10,841 nt of DNA, from contig JAQBVH010000044.1 in assembly GCA_027623615.1 (NCBI GenBank), positions 1 through 10,841 of the forward strand, written 5' to 3'. This document shows, one piece after another, positions 1 through 6,612 of the stretch. A program made the position numbers and the translations under genes. Under the pieces are notes generated by a model that had not been told where the DNA came from, did not search any database, and saw only the letters and a list, made by a program, of their open reading frames with translations. The DNA is from Planctomycetota bacterium. Its GTDB lineage: Bacteria; Planctomycetota; UBA1135; GCA-002686595. Position 1 is the first letter of the stretch, and every line of letters starts with the position of its first letter.

Positions 1-1056
1 CCGCTCGCCGCCGACGACGTCTTCAACGACGCCCTGGAGCTGCCCAGCGCAGAGCGGGCCGCGTTTCTGGACCGGGTGTGCGCGGAGCATCCCTCGCTCC
101 GCGCGGAGGTCGCGGGGCTGCTGGAGGTCATGGGCGACGGTGGCTTCCTAGAGAACGCCCCCAAACCCCTCGATCTGCTCGGCATGGCCGAAGATCAGCC
201 CGCCAGCACTTGGGATCAACCCGACCGGGTCGGCGCGTATCGCATCCTCGACGTGCTCGGCCAGGGGGGCATGGGAATCGTCTACCGCGCCCAACGGGAC
301 GACCAGGACGAACAGGTGGCGCTCAAGGTCGTACGGCCGGGGGCGTTCACCTCGGACACCCTGAGCCGCTTCCGCCACGAGGCCGAGGCCCTGGGACGAC
401 TGCATCACGAGGGCATCGCGCGCATCCACGAGGCGGGCACGAACGAGACCCCCAGCGGGCCCCAGCCCTACTTCGCGATGGAGCTGGTCGACGGGGAGCC
501 GCTGCAGCACTACGCGAAGAGCCGCAACCGCTCCCTCGCAGAGCACCTGCGCCTGCTCGCGCGGGTCTGCCGCGCCGTCGACCACGCCCATCGCAAGGGG
601 GTCGTGCACCGCGACATCAAGCCGGCGAACGTGCTCGTGCTGTCGAGCGGCCAGCCCAAGGTGGTCGACTTCGGGCTGGCGCGCATCTCGGCGGAGGGCA
701 CGGACCTCTCCTCGATGCACACGCTGCAGGGCGGCCTGCTCGGCACCCTGCACTACATGAGTCCGGAGCAGGTCGACGACGACTGTTCGAGCACCTGGCG
801 GCGACCTCTGATCCGTTCCCCGCGACCCTGCGCGCGATGGAGCCGCTCATGCTCGCGTTCGTGCACGGCTGCAAGGCCGGCATGGCCGAGGCGGCGCTGC
901 GCGACCTCTACCTGCCGCGCATCCAACGGGGCGATGAGGGCTTCGCGACGAACACCCTCGGCGCCGGCAGCGCGATCCTGGCTGCCCTGGCCCATTGCTT
1001 CGACCGCGGCAACTGGGGGGCGTTCCCGCCCACCGCTGACGCGCCGGAGCCGTTGA
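1..1056 (+). CDS. Serine/threonine protein kinase, 5' partial and broken after the activation segment
   Basis: The frame is open from the first base, so the real start lies upstream; the GTG at 76 is internal. The first ~45 residues form an acidic helical leader (LELPSAERAAFLDR) common ahead of planctomycete and related bacterial kinases. Then follow the Gly-rich loop GQGGMGIVY (nt 259-285), the VALK lysine (nt 325), the HRDIKPAN catalytic loop (from nt 607), DFG (nt 667-675) and GTLHYMSPEQ (to about nt 771). The catalytic residues of the N-lobe and activation segment are all present, so the parent was an active-type Hanks kinase that phosphorylates proteins on Ser/Thr. After VDDD (nt 772-783) the homology stops: the remaining ~90 codons to the stop at 1056 are Arg/Ser/Pro-rich and are an out-of-frame reading of the next coding segment. 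Kinase subdomains IX-XI are missing, so the product as sequenced is unlikely to fold properly. The downstream TPR segment was probably part of the same protein. Confidence 0.8.
   Translation, partial: PLAADDVFNDALELPSAERAAFLDRVCAEHPSLRAEVAGLLEVMGDGGFLENAPKPLDLLGMAEDQPASTWDQPDRVGAYRILDVLGQGGMGIVYRAQRDDQDEQVALKVVRPGAFTSDTLSRFRHEAEALGRLHHEGIARIHEAGTNETPSGPQPYFAMELVDGEPLQHYAKSRNRSLAEHLRLLARVCRAVDHAHRKGVVHRDIKPANVLVLSSGQPKVVDFGLARISAEGTDLSSMHTLQGGLLGTLHYMSPEQVDDDCSSTWRRPLIRSPRPCARWSRSCSRSCTAARPAWPRRRCATSTCRASNGAMRASRRTPSAPAARSWLPWPIASTAATGGRSRPPLTRRSR
766..790 (+). other. Deletion/frameshift junction inside the kinase-STAND-TPR gene
   Basis: Kinase homology in frame 1 ends with SPEQ (nt 760-771) and STAND/TPR homology in frame 3 begins at LFEHL (from nt 783). 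Less than 25 nt therefore separate two regions that in related proteins are hundreds of residues apart (kinase C-lobe plus NTPase). The join lies at a GAC triplet run (nt 775-783), a possible microhomology. That the missing part was a STAND NTPase is inferred from the family of the 3' segment. Confidence 0.65.
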
Positions 1057-2096
1057 CCCCCGAGAGCAAGCTGCTGGTGCTGACCGAGGCTGGTCAGCAG
1101 CTGGCCGCGGTGCGCAGCTACGCTTCGGCGGAGACCGAGCGCTGCTACATCGAGGCACGCCAGTTGAGCCAGGAGCTCGACGACCGGCCGCGCCTCCTGC
1201 GTGTGCTGTACGGCCTCTGGCTGGTCCAGGTCTTCCGCGCTCAGTCCCGACCGGCCCTCGACTTCGCGTACCGCATTCTCGACACGACCGAGCACCTGGG
1301 CGCACCGTTCCTCTTGCCCGCGGCTCGACGCGCGATCTGCTCGACCCACTTCTACCGCGGCGAGTTTCGAGACACCCACGAGCACGCGGGTCGGGGGCTC
1401 GAAGCCTCCAGCGCGCAGACGGTCCCCGCGAGCCAGCGCCACCTCGTGGCCGACGCCATCGCCTTCCTGATCGCCTACCGCGGAATGTCGGCCTGGCACA
1501 TGGGTCAGCGGGAGCGCGGTCTGCGCATGGTCGACCGCGCCGTGTCGCGCGCGGCTCACCAGGGGCTGGCGCACTCCCAAGCCGCGCTGCTCTGGGTGAG
1601 CGCGGTCGGCCGTCAATGGGACGACGATCCGCAGGCCACCCTCGCGCTCGCCGAGCAGACCGCGCGCATCGCGGGCGAGAAGGGCTTCCGCATCTGGGGC
1701 AAGGGCGGGAAGATCCTCGCCGCCTGGGCGCGCGCCCGCCTGGGCCACGACCCGAACGAGTGCGCCGCGGTCATGGAGCCGATCATCAAGACCTGGGGCA
1801 ACAACGGCGAGGCGCTGCTCAAGCCCTACTGGCTCCTGCTCCTCGCAGAGGTGCATGAGATCGCCAAGCAAGATCGCAAGGTGCTGAAGCTGGTCGAGGA
1901 AGCCCGTGGCCTCGCGGACGAGACGGGCGAGCACTGGGCGGACGCACCCCTGTGCCGTGTCAGCGCCCGCGCGCTACGCGGAGATCCGGCCCAGGCGCGT
2001 GCGCTGCTCGAGGAGGCGCGCGCCATCGCGGTCAAGCAGGGCTCGCGCCCGACCCTCGAGCGCGTCGAGGCCGACCTGGCTGCGCTCGATGGTTGA
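837..2096 (+). CDS. C-terminal TPR region of a kinase/STAND-NTPase signalling protein (remnant in a shifted frame)
   Basis: This frame codes for about 419 residues from ATG 837, but similarity begins earlier, near nt 783 (LFEHLAATSDPFPATL). The segment LFEHL..TL.AMEPL...VHGCKAG, then RGDEGF.T..LGA....ALAHCF, is the pattern I know from the region after the NTPase in STAND-type proteins. From about residue 95 on, helical repeats resemble the C-terminal TPRs of adenylate cyclase/ATPase fusion proteins (for example YGLWLVQVFRAQSRPAL and LLKPYWLLLLAEVHEIA). Such TPRs act as sensor or partner-binding superhelices. There is no catalytic domain in this piece. ATG 837 has no ribosome binding site, so it is only a formal start; the segment is best read as the 3' part of the broken gene that begins before the window. 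The frame stays free of stops for over 1.3 kb with normal codon use, so the break is recent, artificial, or the segment is still translated. It overlaps the next gene by 8 nt. Confidence 0.7.
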   Translation: MEPLMLAFVHGCKAGMAEAALRDLYLPRIQRGDEGFATNTLGAGSAILAALAHCFDRGNWGAFPPTADAPEPLTPESKLLVLTEAGQQLAAVRSYASAETERCYIEARQLSQELDDRPRLLRVLYGLWLVQVFRAQSRPALDFAYRILDTTEHLGAPFLLPAARRAICSTHFYRGEFRDTHEHAGRGLEASSAQTVPASQRHLVADAIAFLIAYRGMSAWHMGQRERGLRMVDRAVSRAAHQGLAHSQAALLWVSAVGRQWDDDPQATLALAEQTARIAGEKGFRIWGKGGKILAAWARARLGHDPNECAAVMEPIIKTWGNNGEALLKPYWLLLLAEVHEIAKQDRKVLKLVEEARGLADETGEHWADAPLCRVSARALRGDPAQARALLEEARAIAVKQGSRPTLERVEADLAALDG

Positions 2097-2745
2097 GTCG
2101 CGCACGATCGTCGTGACCGGCGCCAGTCGAGGGATCGGGCGCGCGCTCGCCCTCGACCTGGCAGAAGGCGGTCACCGAGTCTTCGCCTGTGGTCGCAGCG
2201 CAGCAGAGCTCCCAGGCGTTACCTACGCCCGGGTCGACGTGAGCGACGACGACGCAGTGCGCGCCTGGTCCGAGGAGGTCCTGCGCGCGGACACGCCGAA
2301 CCTCGTGATCGCAAGCGCCGGAGTCATGCACCGCAACGCACCGCTCTGGGAGCTGGCTGACGAGGAGGTCGCGCGCGTCCTCGACGTCAACGTGCGCGGC
2401 GTGGCGACCACTGCGCGTCACTTCCTCCCGGCCTTGATCAACGCTGGCGCAGGTGTGCTCGCGAACCTGTCCTCGGGCTGGGGTCGCAGCACCTCGCCCG
2501 AGGGATCGATCTACTGCGCGTCGAAGTGGGCGGTCGAGGGCCTGACGCAAGCCCTGGCAGCCGAGCTGCCGAGCGGCGTCGCGGCGGTGGCGGTCAACCC
2601 CGGGATCATTGACACCGAGATGCTACGTAGCTGCTTCGGGGGAGCGGCGGGGTCGTACCCGACGCCCCAGGAGTGGGTGCGTGACGCGACGCCGTTCTTT
2701 CTCGGGCTCTCGGCCAAGGACAACGGTCGAGCGCTGACCGTCTGA
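2089..2745 (+). CDS. Short-chain dehydrogenase/reductase (SDR), NAD(P)-dependent
   Basis: A 218-residue classical SDR oxidoreductase, expected to be cytosolic; substrate unknown. Rossmann motif TGASRGIG at residues 10-17, ASAG at 75-78 in place of the usual NNAG, catalytic tetrad N101 (DVNVRG), S129 (NLSSG), Y142 and K146 (YCASK), and NPGIIDTEM at 170-178. Arg after the first Gly pair (GASRGIG) and CGR at 34-36 would suit NADP(H), which is inference. ATG 2089 is the right start: translation from it runs directly into the first beta strand (RTIVVTG), and it overlaps the TGA at 2094-2096 of the preceding TPR frame, suggesting translational coupling. A start further upstream would add about 60 residues lying antiparallel in no SDR pattern. 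At 218 residues it is slightly short for the family (about 240-250), with a shortened substrate loop and no C-terminal extension. Confidence 0.9.
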   Translation: MVESRTIVVTGASRGIGRALALDLAEGGHRVFACGRSAAELPGVTYARVDVSDDDAVRAWSEEVLRADTPNLVIASAGVMHRNAPLWELADEEVARVLDVNVRGVATTARHFLPALINAGAGVLANLSSGWGRSTSPEGSIYCASKWAVEGLTQALAAELPSGVAAVAVNPGIIDTEMLRSCFGGAAGSYPTPQEWVRDATPFFLGLSAKDNGRALTV

Positions 2746-2849
2746 GCCTCGATGAGGAGAGATCCTAACCATGTAACGAGCAGCAACGGTTTCCGGCCCT
2801 GGCTGGCAGGATAGAGCCCAGCACCCACCCGGATCCGTGCCTCAAACCC

Positions 2850-4190
2850 ATGCTCTCCTCCCTCCTCGCGCCGGCCCTGCTCTCGCTCGTCCCCACGATA
2901 CCCGACTCGTGGGCGCCGCCTTCGAAGGTCGTCGCTGCATCGGCCGATGGCGCCTGGTCGGTCACGATCACGCCCGGCAAGTGCACGGCCTGCGGCCCGC
3001 ACCACACCGGCGAGCACAACGGAACCCACGCGACCGCCAAGCTGTCCGGGCCAAAGGTCGAGCGCGAGTTCGAGCTGCAGTACGCCTTGATGCCTGTCAC
3101 CGCCGCGCTGACCGGCGAGGGGGACCTCTACTGCTTCGACCACTGGGGTCAGCTGGGTCACGGCAAGTGCCTCGTGCGCTACGGCGCCGACGGTAACGTG
3201 CGGTGGTCGCGCACCCTCGAGCAGGTCCTGACCGCGGATCAGCTGAAGCAGGTACCGCAGAGCATCTCATCGCGTGCGTGGTTGCGTAGCGAGACCAGGG
3301 TCGAGGAGTCGTCGGATGCGGTCGTCGTATCGCTCTGGAACGGCGACCGGCTGCACCTGGACCGCGACACGGGCGCGAGCCGCTACGAGGAGGTCACGGA
3401 CCACGCGGACGACGTCTGGGGTTGGTACCTGAGGTCCATGGACCTGCAGCGGCAGGGCAAGCTGGACCTGGCCCTCGAGCCCCTCGATCGCGCGGTGGAT
3501 CTCGAGCTCGATCGCGTGGACGGCTACTTGCAGCTGGCCTACTTGATGGCCCTGCGAGGCACCCAGGAGGATCGCGCCGCGTTGCTGCGCTACGCCATCG
3601 CGCGCACATCCGGACGTGAAGCGCCCGAGGCAGGCAGCGATCCCCGACGGAACCTCCACTACCAGCTGGCGACGGCTTTGATCGAGCTCGAGAAGTCCGA
3701 GGAGGCGCGCGAGATCCTCGAGGAGCTGCTCGACGCGAGCCCGATCATGGACTCCGCCGCCGCCGCGTTGGTGAGCATGGAGTTCCGCGCGGGCAACACG
3801 GCTCGCGCCGAGCAGTGGATCCGCAAGAGCTACGACGCCCACCTCGCCGCGGCCAAGGACGAACGGCGCGGCCTCGTCGACGCCACCATGACCGCTGCGT
3901 ATCTCTGCCAGCAGGCCGGAGAAGACCTGCGCGCGGGCGCCTGGTACCAGCGCGCCCTCGACCGAGGTCTCTGGGACGAGAACCTGGTGATGGCCTACCT
4001 CAGCTTGCTCGACGGGCGCCTGGATCGTCCGCGGGACGCCTCACGCGTCATGGGCAAGCTGCTCGCGCGGTGGCGCGACCTGCGCAGCGCCACGCAGGAT
4101 CCCGAACACCGCGCCTGGTGGGACGAGCGCATCGCCGACTTCGAGCAGCGCCAGAAGGCGCTGGACGTGCGCGCGAAGCGGCAGCGCTAA
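2850..4190 (+). CDS. Secreted TPR protein with a Cys/His-rich N-terminal domain
   Basis: A 446-residue protein of unknown function. The first ~22 residues are hydrophobic with few charges (LLAPALLSLVP) and look like a signal peptide, though the n-region lacks a basic residue. Residues 27-180 form a beta-rich domain beginning SADGAWSVTI; it holds CTACGPHHTGEH (C45, C48, H51, H52, H56) and CFDHWGQLGHGKC (C95, H98, H104, C107). These could bind a metal or form disulfides; note it is not a CxxCH haem site. The segment reading YGADGNVRWSRTL resembles strands of propeller or 'SRSGAG-like' domains. From residue ~188 to 376 there are about four TPR-like helix pairs (188-222, 268-298, 302-332, 346-376), followed by a charged, Arg-rich tail. 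No ribosome binding site is visible before ATG 2850, and no alternative in-frame start is close by. It lies 104 nt after the SDR gene and converges on the peroxidase gene. Confidence 0.75.
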   Translation: MLSSLLAPALLSLVPTIPDSWAPPSKVVAASADGAWSVTITPGKCTACGPHHTGEHNGTHATAKLSGPKVEREFELQYALMPVTAALTGEGDLYCFDHWGQLGHGKCLVRYGADGNVRWSRTLEQVLTADQLKQVPQSISSRAWLRSETRVEESSDAVVVSLWNGDRLHLDRDTGASRYEEVTDHADDVWGWYLRSMDLQRQGKLDLALEPLDRAVDLELDRVDGYLQLAYLMALRGTQEDRAALLRYAIARTSGREAPEAGSDPRRNLHYQLATALIELEKSEEAREILEELLDASPIMDSAAAALVSMEFRAGNTARAEQWIRKSYDAHLAAAKDERRGLVDATMTAAYLCQQAGEDLRAGAWYQRALDRGLWDENLVMAYLSLLDGRLDRPRDASRVMGKLLARWRDLRSATQDPEHRAWWDERIADFEQRQKALDVRAKRQR

Positions 4191-4202
4191 CGCCCTAACG
4201 CC
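4187..4202. repeat. Tandem 8-bp repeat CTAACGCC spanning two convergent stop codons
   Basis: CTAACGCC occurs twice without a gap (4187-4194 and 4195-4202). The first copy holds both the TAA of the TPR gene (4188-4190) and, on the other strand, the TAG of the peroxidase gene (4189-4187). There is no hairpin between the two genes. Confidence 0.8.
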
Positions 4203-4747
4203 GACTCGATCTCACGGCGCACCTTCGTGCTCGTCGGCCGAATCGGCGTGGCGTAGAACGCGCGCACGCGGCCGTCGCGGCCGACGAGGTACTTGCCGAA
4301 GTTCCAGCGCGGAACGGCGCCGGACGTGCGGGCGAGGTAGTCGAACACGGGGGTGCGCGGGTCGTCCTTGACCTTGGCCTTCGCGAAGAGCGGGAAGCTG
4401 ATCGAGAAGCGCGAGTCGCAGAAGGACTGGATCTCGTCCCCCGATCCGAGCTCCTGGCCGCCGAAGTCGCCACACGGGAAGCCGAGCACGGTGAAGCCGC
4501 GCTCGCCGTACTCCTGCTGCAACTCCTCGAGCTCGGCGTACTGCGGCGTGAAGCCACACTTGCTCGCGGTGTTGACCACCAGCGTCACGAGCCCCGCGTA
4601 GGCGCCGAGCGAGGTCGGGTGCCCGGCCAGGAGGTCGGCCTCGAGGTCGTAGAGCCCGCGCTCCTCCGCTTGCTTGGGAACGCGCTTGGTCAGGATCCAT
4701 GCGATCGGCGCACGGAAGACGTTGATGACGTAGAGGAGAAAGGACAT
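4187..4747 (-). CDS. Glutathione peroxidase-family thiol peroxidase, membrane-anchored
   Basis: A 186-residue GPx-family enzyme that reduces H2O2 or organic hydroperoxides. The peroxidatic site NTASKCGFT holds C64, so this is a Cys type, not a selenoenzyme. GFPCGDFGGQE (89-99) supplies tetrad residue Q98 and a second Cys (C92); W148 and N149 (WNFGKYLV) complete the tetrad. C110 in FCDSRF matches the resolving Cys of E. coli BtuE-like, thioredoxin-dependent members. The usual FPCNQF reads FPCGDF here. Residues 3-19 are hydrophobic, followed by TKRVPKQ; this ~30-residue extension before the GPx fold (LYDLEAD) suggests a membrane anchor or uncleaved signal. ATG 4747 is chosen over a TTG at 4798, which would add 17 residues without hydrophobic character. 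The gene is divergent from the AbgT transporter (68 bp apart), and its TAG stop overlaps the stop of the converging TPR gene. Confidence 0.92.
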   Translation of the reverse strand: MSFLLYVINVFRAPIAWILTKRVPKQAEERGLYDLEADLLAGHPTSLGAYAGLVTLVVNTASKCGFTPQYAELEELQQEYGERGFTVLGFPCGDFGGQELGSGDEIQSFCDSRFSISFPLFAKAKVKDDPRTPVFDYLARTSGAVPRWNFGKYLVGRDGRVRAFYATPIRPTSTKVRREIESALGR

Positions 4748-4815
4748 CGCCCGTGGGGAGCAGGATAGTCCTCCCGAGCCTCCCTCGAAGCAAACCAAGC
4801 TAAGATCGCCGCCCC

Positions 4816-6417
4816 ATGTCGGACGCCCCGAACCAAGATCGGCCCCGCAAGGGGGCCTTCGCGCGCTTCCTCGACGTCATCGAATGGCTCGGCAACCTGT
4901 TGCCGCACCCGGTGACCCTGTTTGCCCTGTTCGCCTTCGGAACGGCGCTGATCTCGGCCGTCGCCGCCCACTACGGGATGACGGTCGATCACCCGAACCC
5001 CGGGCCTGAGGACCCCGCCTCGTTCCAGGCCACCAGCCTGATGAACACCGAGGGATTGCGCTGGCTGGGCACGCATCTGGTGACGAACTTCACCGGCTTC
5101 GCGCCCCTGGGCACGGTGCTGGTCGCGATGCTCGGGGTCGGTATCGCGGAGCGCTCGGGCCTGTTGTCTGCTGCGATCCGGGGCCTCGTGCTCGGCGCGC
5201 CCTCGACCCTGCTCACGGCGGCGATCGTCTTCGCGGGCGTGCTCTCGAACACCGCCAGCGAGATGGGCTACGTGGTCCTGATCCCGCTGGCCGCGGTCGT
5301 CTTCCACTCGGTGGGACGCAACCCGCTGGTCGGTCTGGCAGCGGCGTTCGCCGGCGTCTCGGGTGGGTACTCCGCGAACCTGCTGATCGGCACGGTCGAC
5401 CCGCTGCTGGCGGGCATCACGACCGAGGCGGCGGAGATGATCAACGCCGACTACGCCAAGGGCGGCCTGAAGGAGGTCTCCGCCACGGCCAACTGGTACT
5501 TCATGGCGGTCAGCACCTTCCTGATCACCATCGTCGGCACCTTCGTGACGACGCGCATCGTGGAGCCCAAGCTCGGCGCTTACGACGACTCGAACGCGGA
5601 CAAGGAGGCGCTCGGCTCGAAGGACTCCAGCGAGCTGACCCAGATCGAGAAGCGCGGCCTCAAGGTCGCCGCCCTGGCTTCGCTCGGCTTCGTCGGCCTG
5701 ATCTGCTTCCTGGCGGTGCCCTCCTGGGGCTGGATGCGTGACCCGAACTACAACGAGAGCGTGATCCAGGACCTGCGCCCGCTCCTGAAGAGCGTGGTCG
5801 CCCTGATCTTCGTCGGCTTCGGGCTGGTCGGCTTCGCCTACGGCCGCGTCGTGGGGACGATCCGCAACGACCGGGACGTGATCGACGCGATGGGCAAGGC
5901 GATGGGCACGATGGGCCTCTACCTCGTGCTCGTGTTCTTCGCGGCCCAGATGGTCGAGATCTTCAAGTACACCCAGCTCGGCCCGATCGTGGCCGTGCAC
6001 GGATCGGACTGGCTGAACCGGATGGAGATGAACGGGCCCGGCATCTTCATCCCGTTCATCCTGATGTGCTGCTTCGTCAACCTGATGATCGGCAGCGCCT
6101 CGGCCCAATGGTCGATGACCGCGCCGATTTTCGTGCCGATGCTGATGCGCGTCGGTTACAGCCCCGAGGTGATCCAGGCGGCCTACCGCATCGGTGATTC
6201 GACCACGAACACGATCACGCCCATGATGAGCTACTTCGGCCTGATCCTGGCCTTCGCTCACCGCTACGACAAGAACCTCGGCATCGGCACCCTCGTCGCG
6301 ACGATGCTGCCCTACTCGATCTGCTTCCTGCTCGGCTGGGTCGCCCTGTTCTACCTGTGGGTGTTCGGCCTCGGCCTGCCGGTCGGACCGGGGGTCGTCA
6401 CGCGCATTCCGATCTAG
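4816..6417 (+). CDS. AbgT-family transporter (p-aminobenzoyl-glutamate transporter type)
   Basis: A 533-residue inner-membrane protein whose length fits the AbgT family. E. coli AbgT imports p-aminobenzoyl-glutamate, a folate breakdown product; the homologues MtrF and YdaH have been described as sulfonamide exporters. The substrate here cannot be told from sequence. Family signatures seen: FLDVIEWLGNLLPHPVTLFALFA near the N-terminus, NTASEMGYVVLIPLAA (145-160), GVSGGYSANLLIGTVDPLLAGI (180-201, with the conserved D195), and GSASAQWSMTAPIFVPMLM (426-444) followed by RIGDSTTNTITPMMSYFGLI. These correspond to the two hairpin/unwound-helix halves of the fold. Many hydrophobic segments are visible; a hydrophilic loop lies at about 250-280. 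ATG 4816 gives the typical N-terminus but has no clear ribosome binding site. A TAAGAT at 4801-4806, just before the start, could be a -10 element for a near-leaderless transcript (weak). A TAG in all three forward frames follows the end (6415, 6419, 6423). Confidence 0.93.
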   Translation: MSDAPNQDRPRKGAFARFLDVIEWLGNLLPHPVTLFALFAFGTALISAVAAHYGMTVDHPNPGPEDPASFQATSLMNTEGLRWLGTHLVTNFTGFAPLGTVLVAMLGVGIAERSGLLSAAIRGLVLGAPSTLLTAAIVFAGVLSNTASEMGYVVLIPLAAVVFHSVGRNPLVGLAAAFAGVSGGYSANLLIGTVDPLLAGITTEAAEMINADYAKGGLKEVSATANWYFMAVSTFLITIVGTFVTTRIVEPKLGAYDDSNADKEALGSKDSSELTQIEKRGLKVAALASLGFVGLICFLAVPSWGWMRDPNYNESVIQDLRPLLKSVVALIFVGFGLVGFAYGRVVGTIRNDRDVIDAMGKAMGTMGLYLVLVFFAAQMVEIFKYTQLGPIVAVHGSDWLNRMEMNGPGIFIPFILMCCFVNLMIGSASAQWSMTAPIFVPMLMRVGYSPEVIQAAYRIGDSTTNTITPMMSYFGLILAFAHRYDKNLGIGTLVATMLPYSICFLLGWVALFYLWVFGLGLPVGPGVVTRIPI

Positions 6418-6458
6418 CTAGCTAGAGCCAATACCCAGGACGGGGGAGCCTCGACGGT

Positions 6459-6493
6459 TTGCGTTTATCGCAACGGCCAGGATTTGCCGTTTT
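6459..6493 (+). terminator. Possible weak terminator after the AbgT gene
   Basis: Inverted repeat AACGGC (6472-6477) / GCCGTT (6486-6491), with an 8-nt loop and a run of four T at 6490-6493. A second small hairpin, TTGCG (6459-6463) / CGCAA (6469-6473), shares two bases with the first, so the two exclude each other. Both stems are short; termination is only a possibility. Confidence 0.3.
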
Positions 6494-6537
6494 CCGCGTT
6501 GTGGAATCTCGCCACCCCACATAGTGCCGAGTGCTGT

Positions 6538-6558
6538 CCGGGGAGTGCTCGCTCCCGG
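6538..6558 (+). promoter_or_regulatory. GC-rich hairpin in the leader of the beta-helix gene
   Basis: CCGGGGAG (6538-6545) pairs with CTCCCGG (6552-6558) around a 6-nt loop, with one bulged G. It lies about 55 nt before ATG 6613, in the stretch 6418-6612 that has no convincing gene. It could be an RNA leader structure or part of a terminator for read-through from the transporter gene; the sequence does not decide. Confidence 0.3.
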
Positions 6559-6600
6559 CTCGCTCGCCGCGCGATGCTTCCCACTCGCTCTTCCCACCAT

Positions 6601-6604
6601 GGAG
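6601..6604 (+). promoter_or_regulatory. Ribosome binding site GGAG for ATG 6613
   Basis: GGAG stands 8 nt before ATG 6613, the clearest Shine-Dalgarno in the window. It decides the start of the beta-helix gene even though the ATG is out of frame with the gene body in this sequence. The GGAG is itself part of a five-codon mini-frame (ATG 6599, MEIPP) whose TGA (6614-6616) overlaps ATG 6613. Confidence 0.55.
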
Positions 6605-6612
6605 ATTCCCCC

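Noticed and set aside
78..780. Upstream part of the TPR frame, open from ATG 78
   Set aside because: It is Arg/Gly/Pro-rich and overlaps the clear kinase frame; only the part after about nt 783 has real protein features.
753..1934. 393-codon open frame antisense to the TPR segment
   Set aside because: No recognisable domain, and the opposite strand shows a clear TPR pattern.
1906..2088. Longer SDR start at 1906
   Set aside because: It adds 61 Arg/Ser/Pro-rich residues antagonistic to the SDR fold and overlapping the TPR coding frame; ATG 2089 starts right at the first beta strand.
2988..2999. CTACGPHH as a haem c or selenocysteine-type site
   Set aside because: The order is CxxCGPH and not CxxCH, and there is no TGA codon in the frame.
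4690..6261. 523-codon open frame antisense to the AbgT gene
   Set aside because: The product is His/Asp/Arg-rich with no recognisable fold; it mirrors the strong codon bias of the transporter on the other strand.
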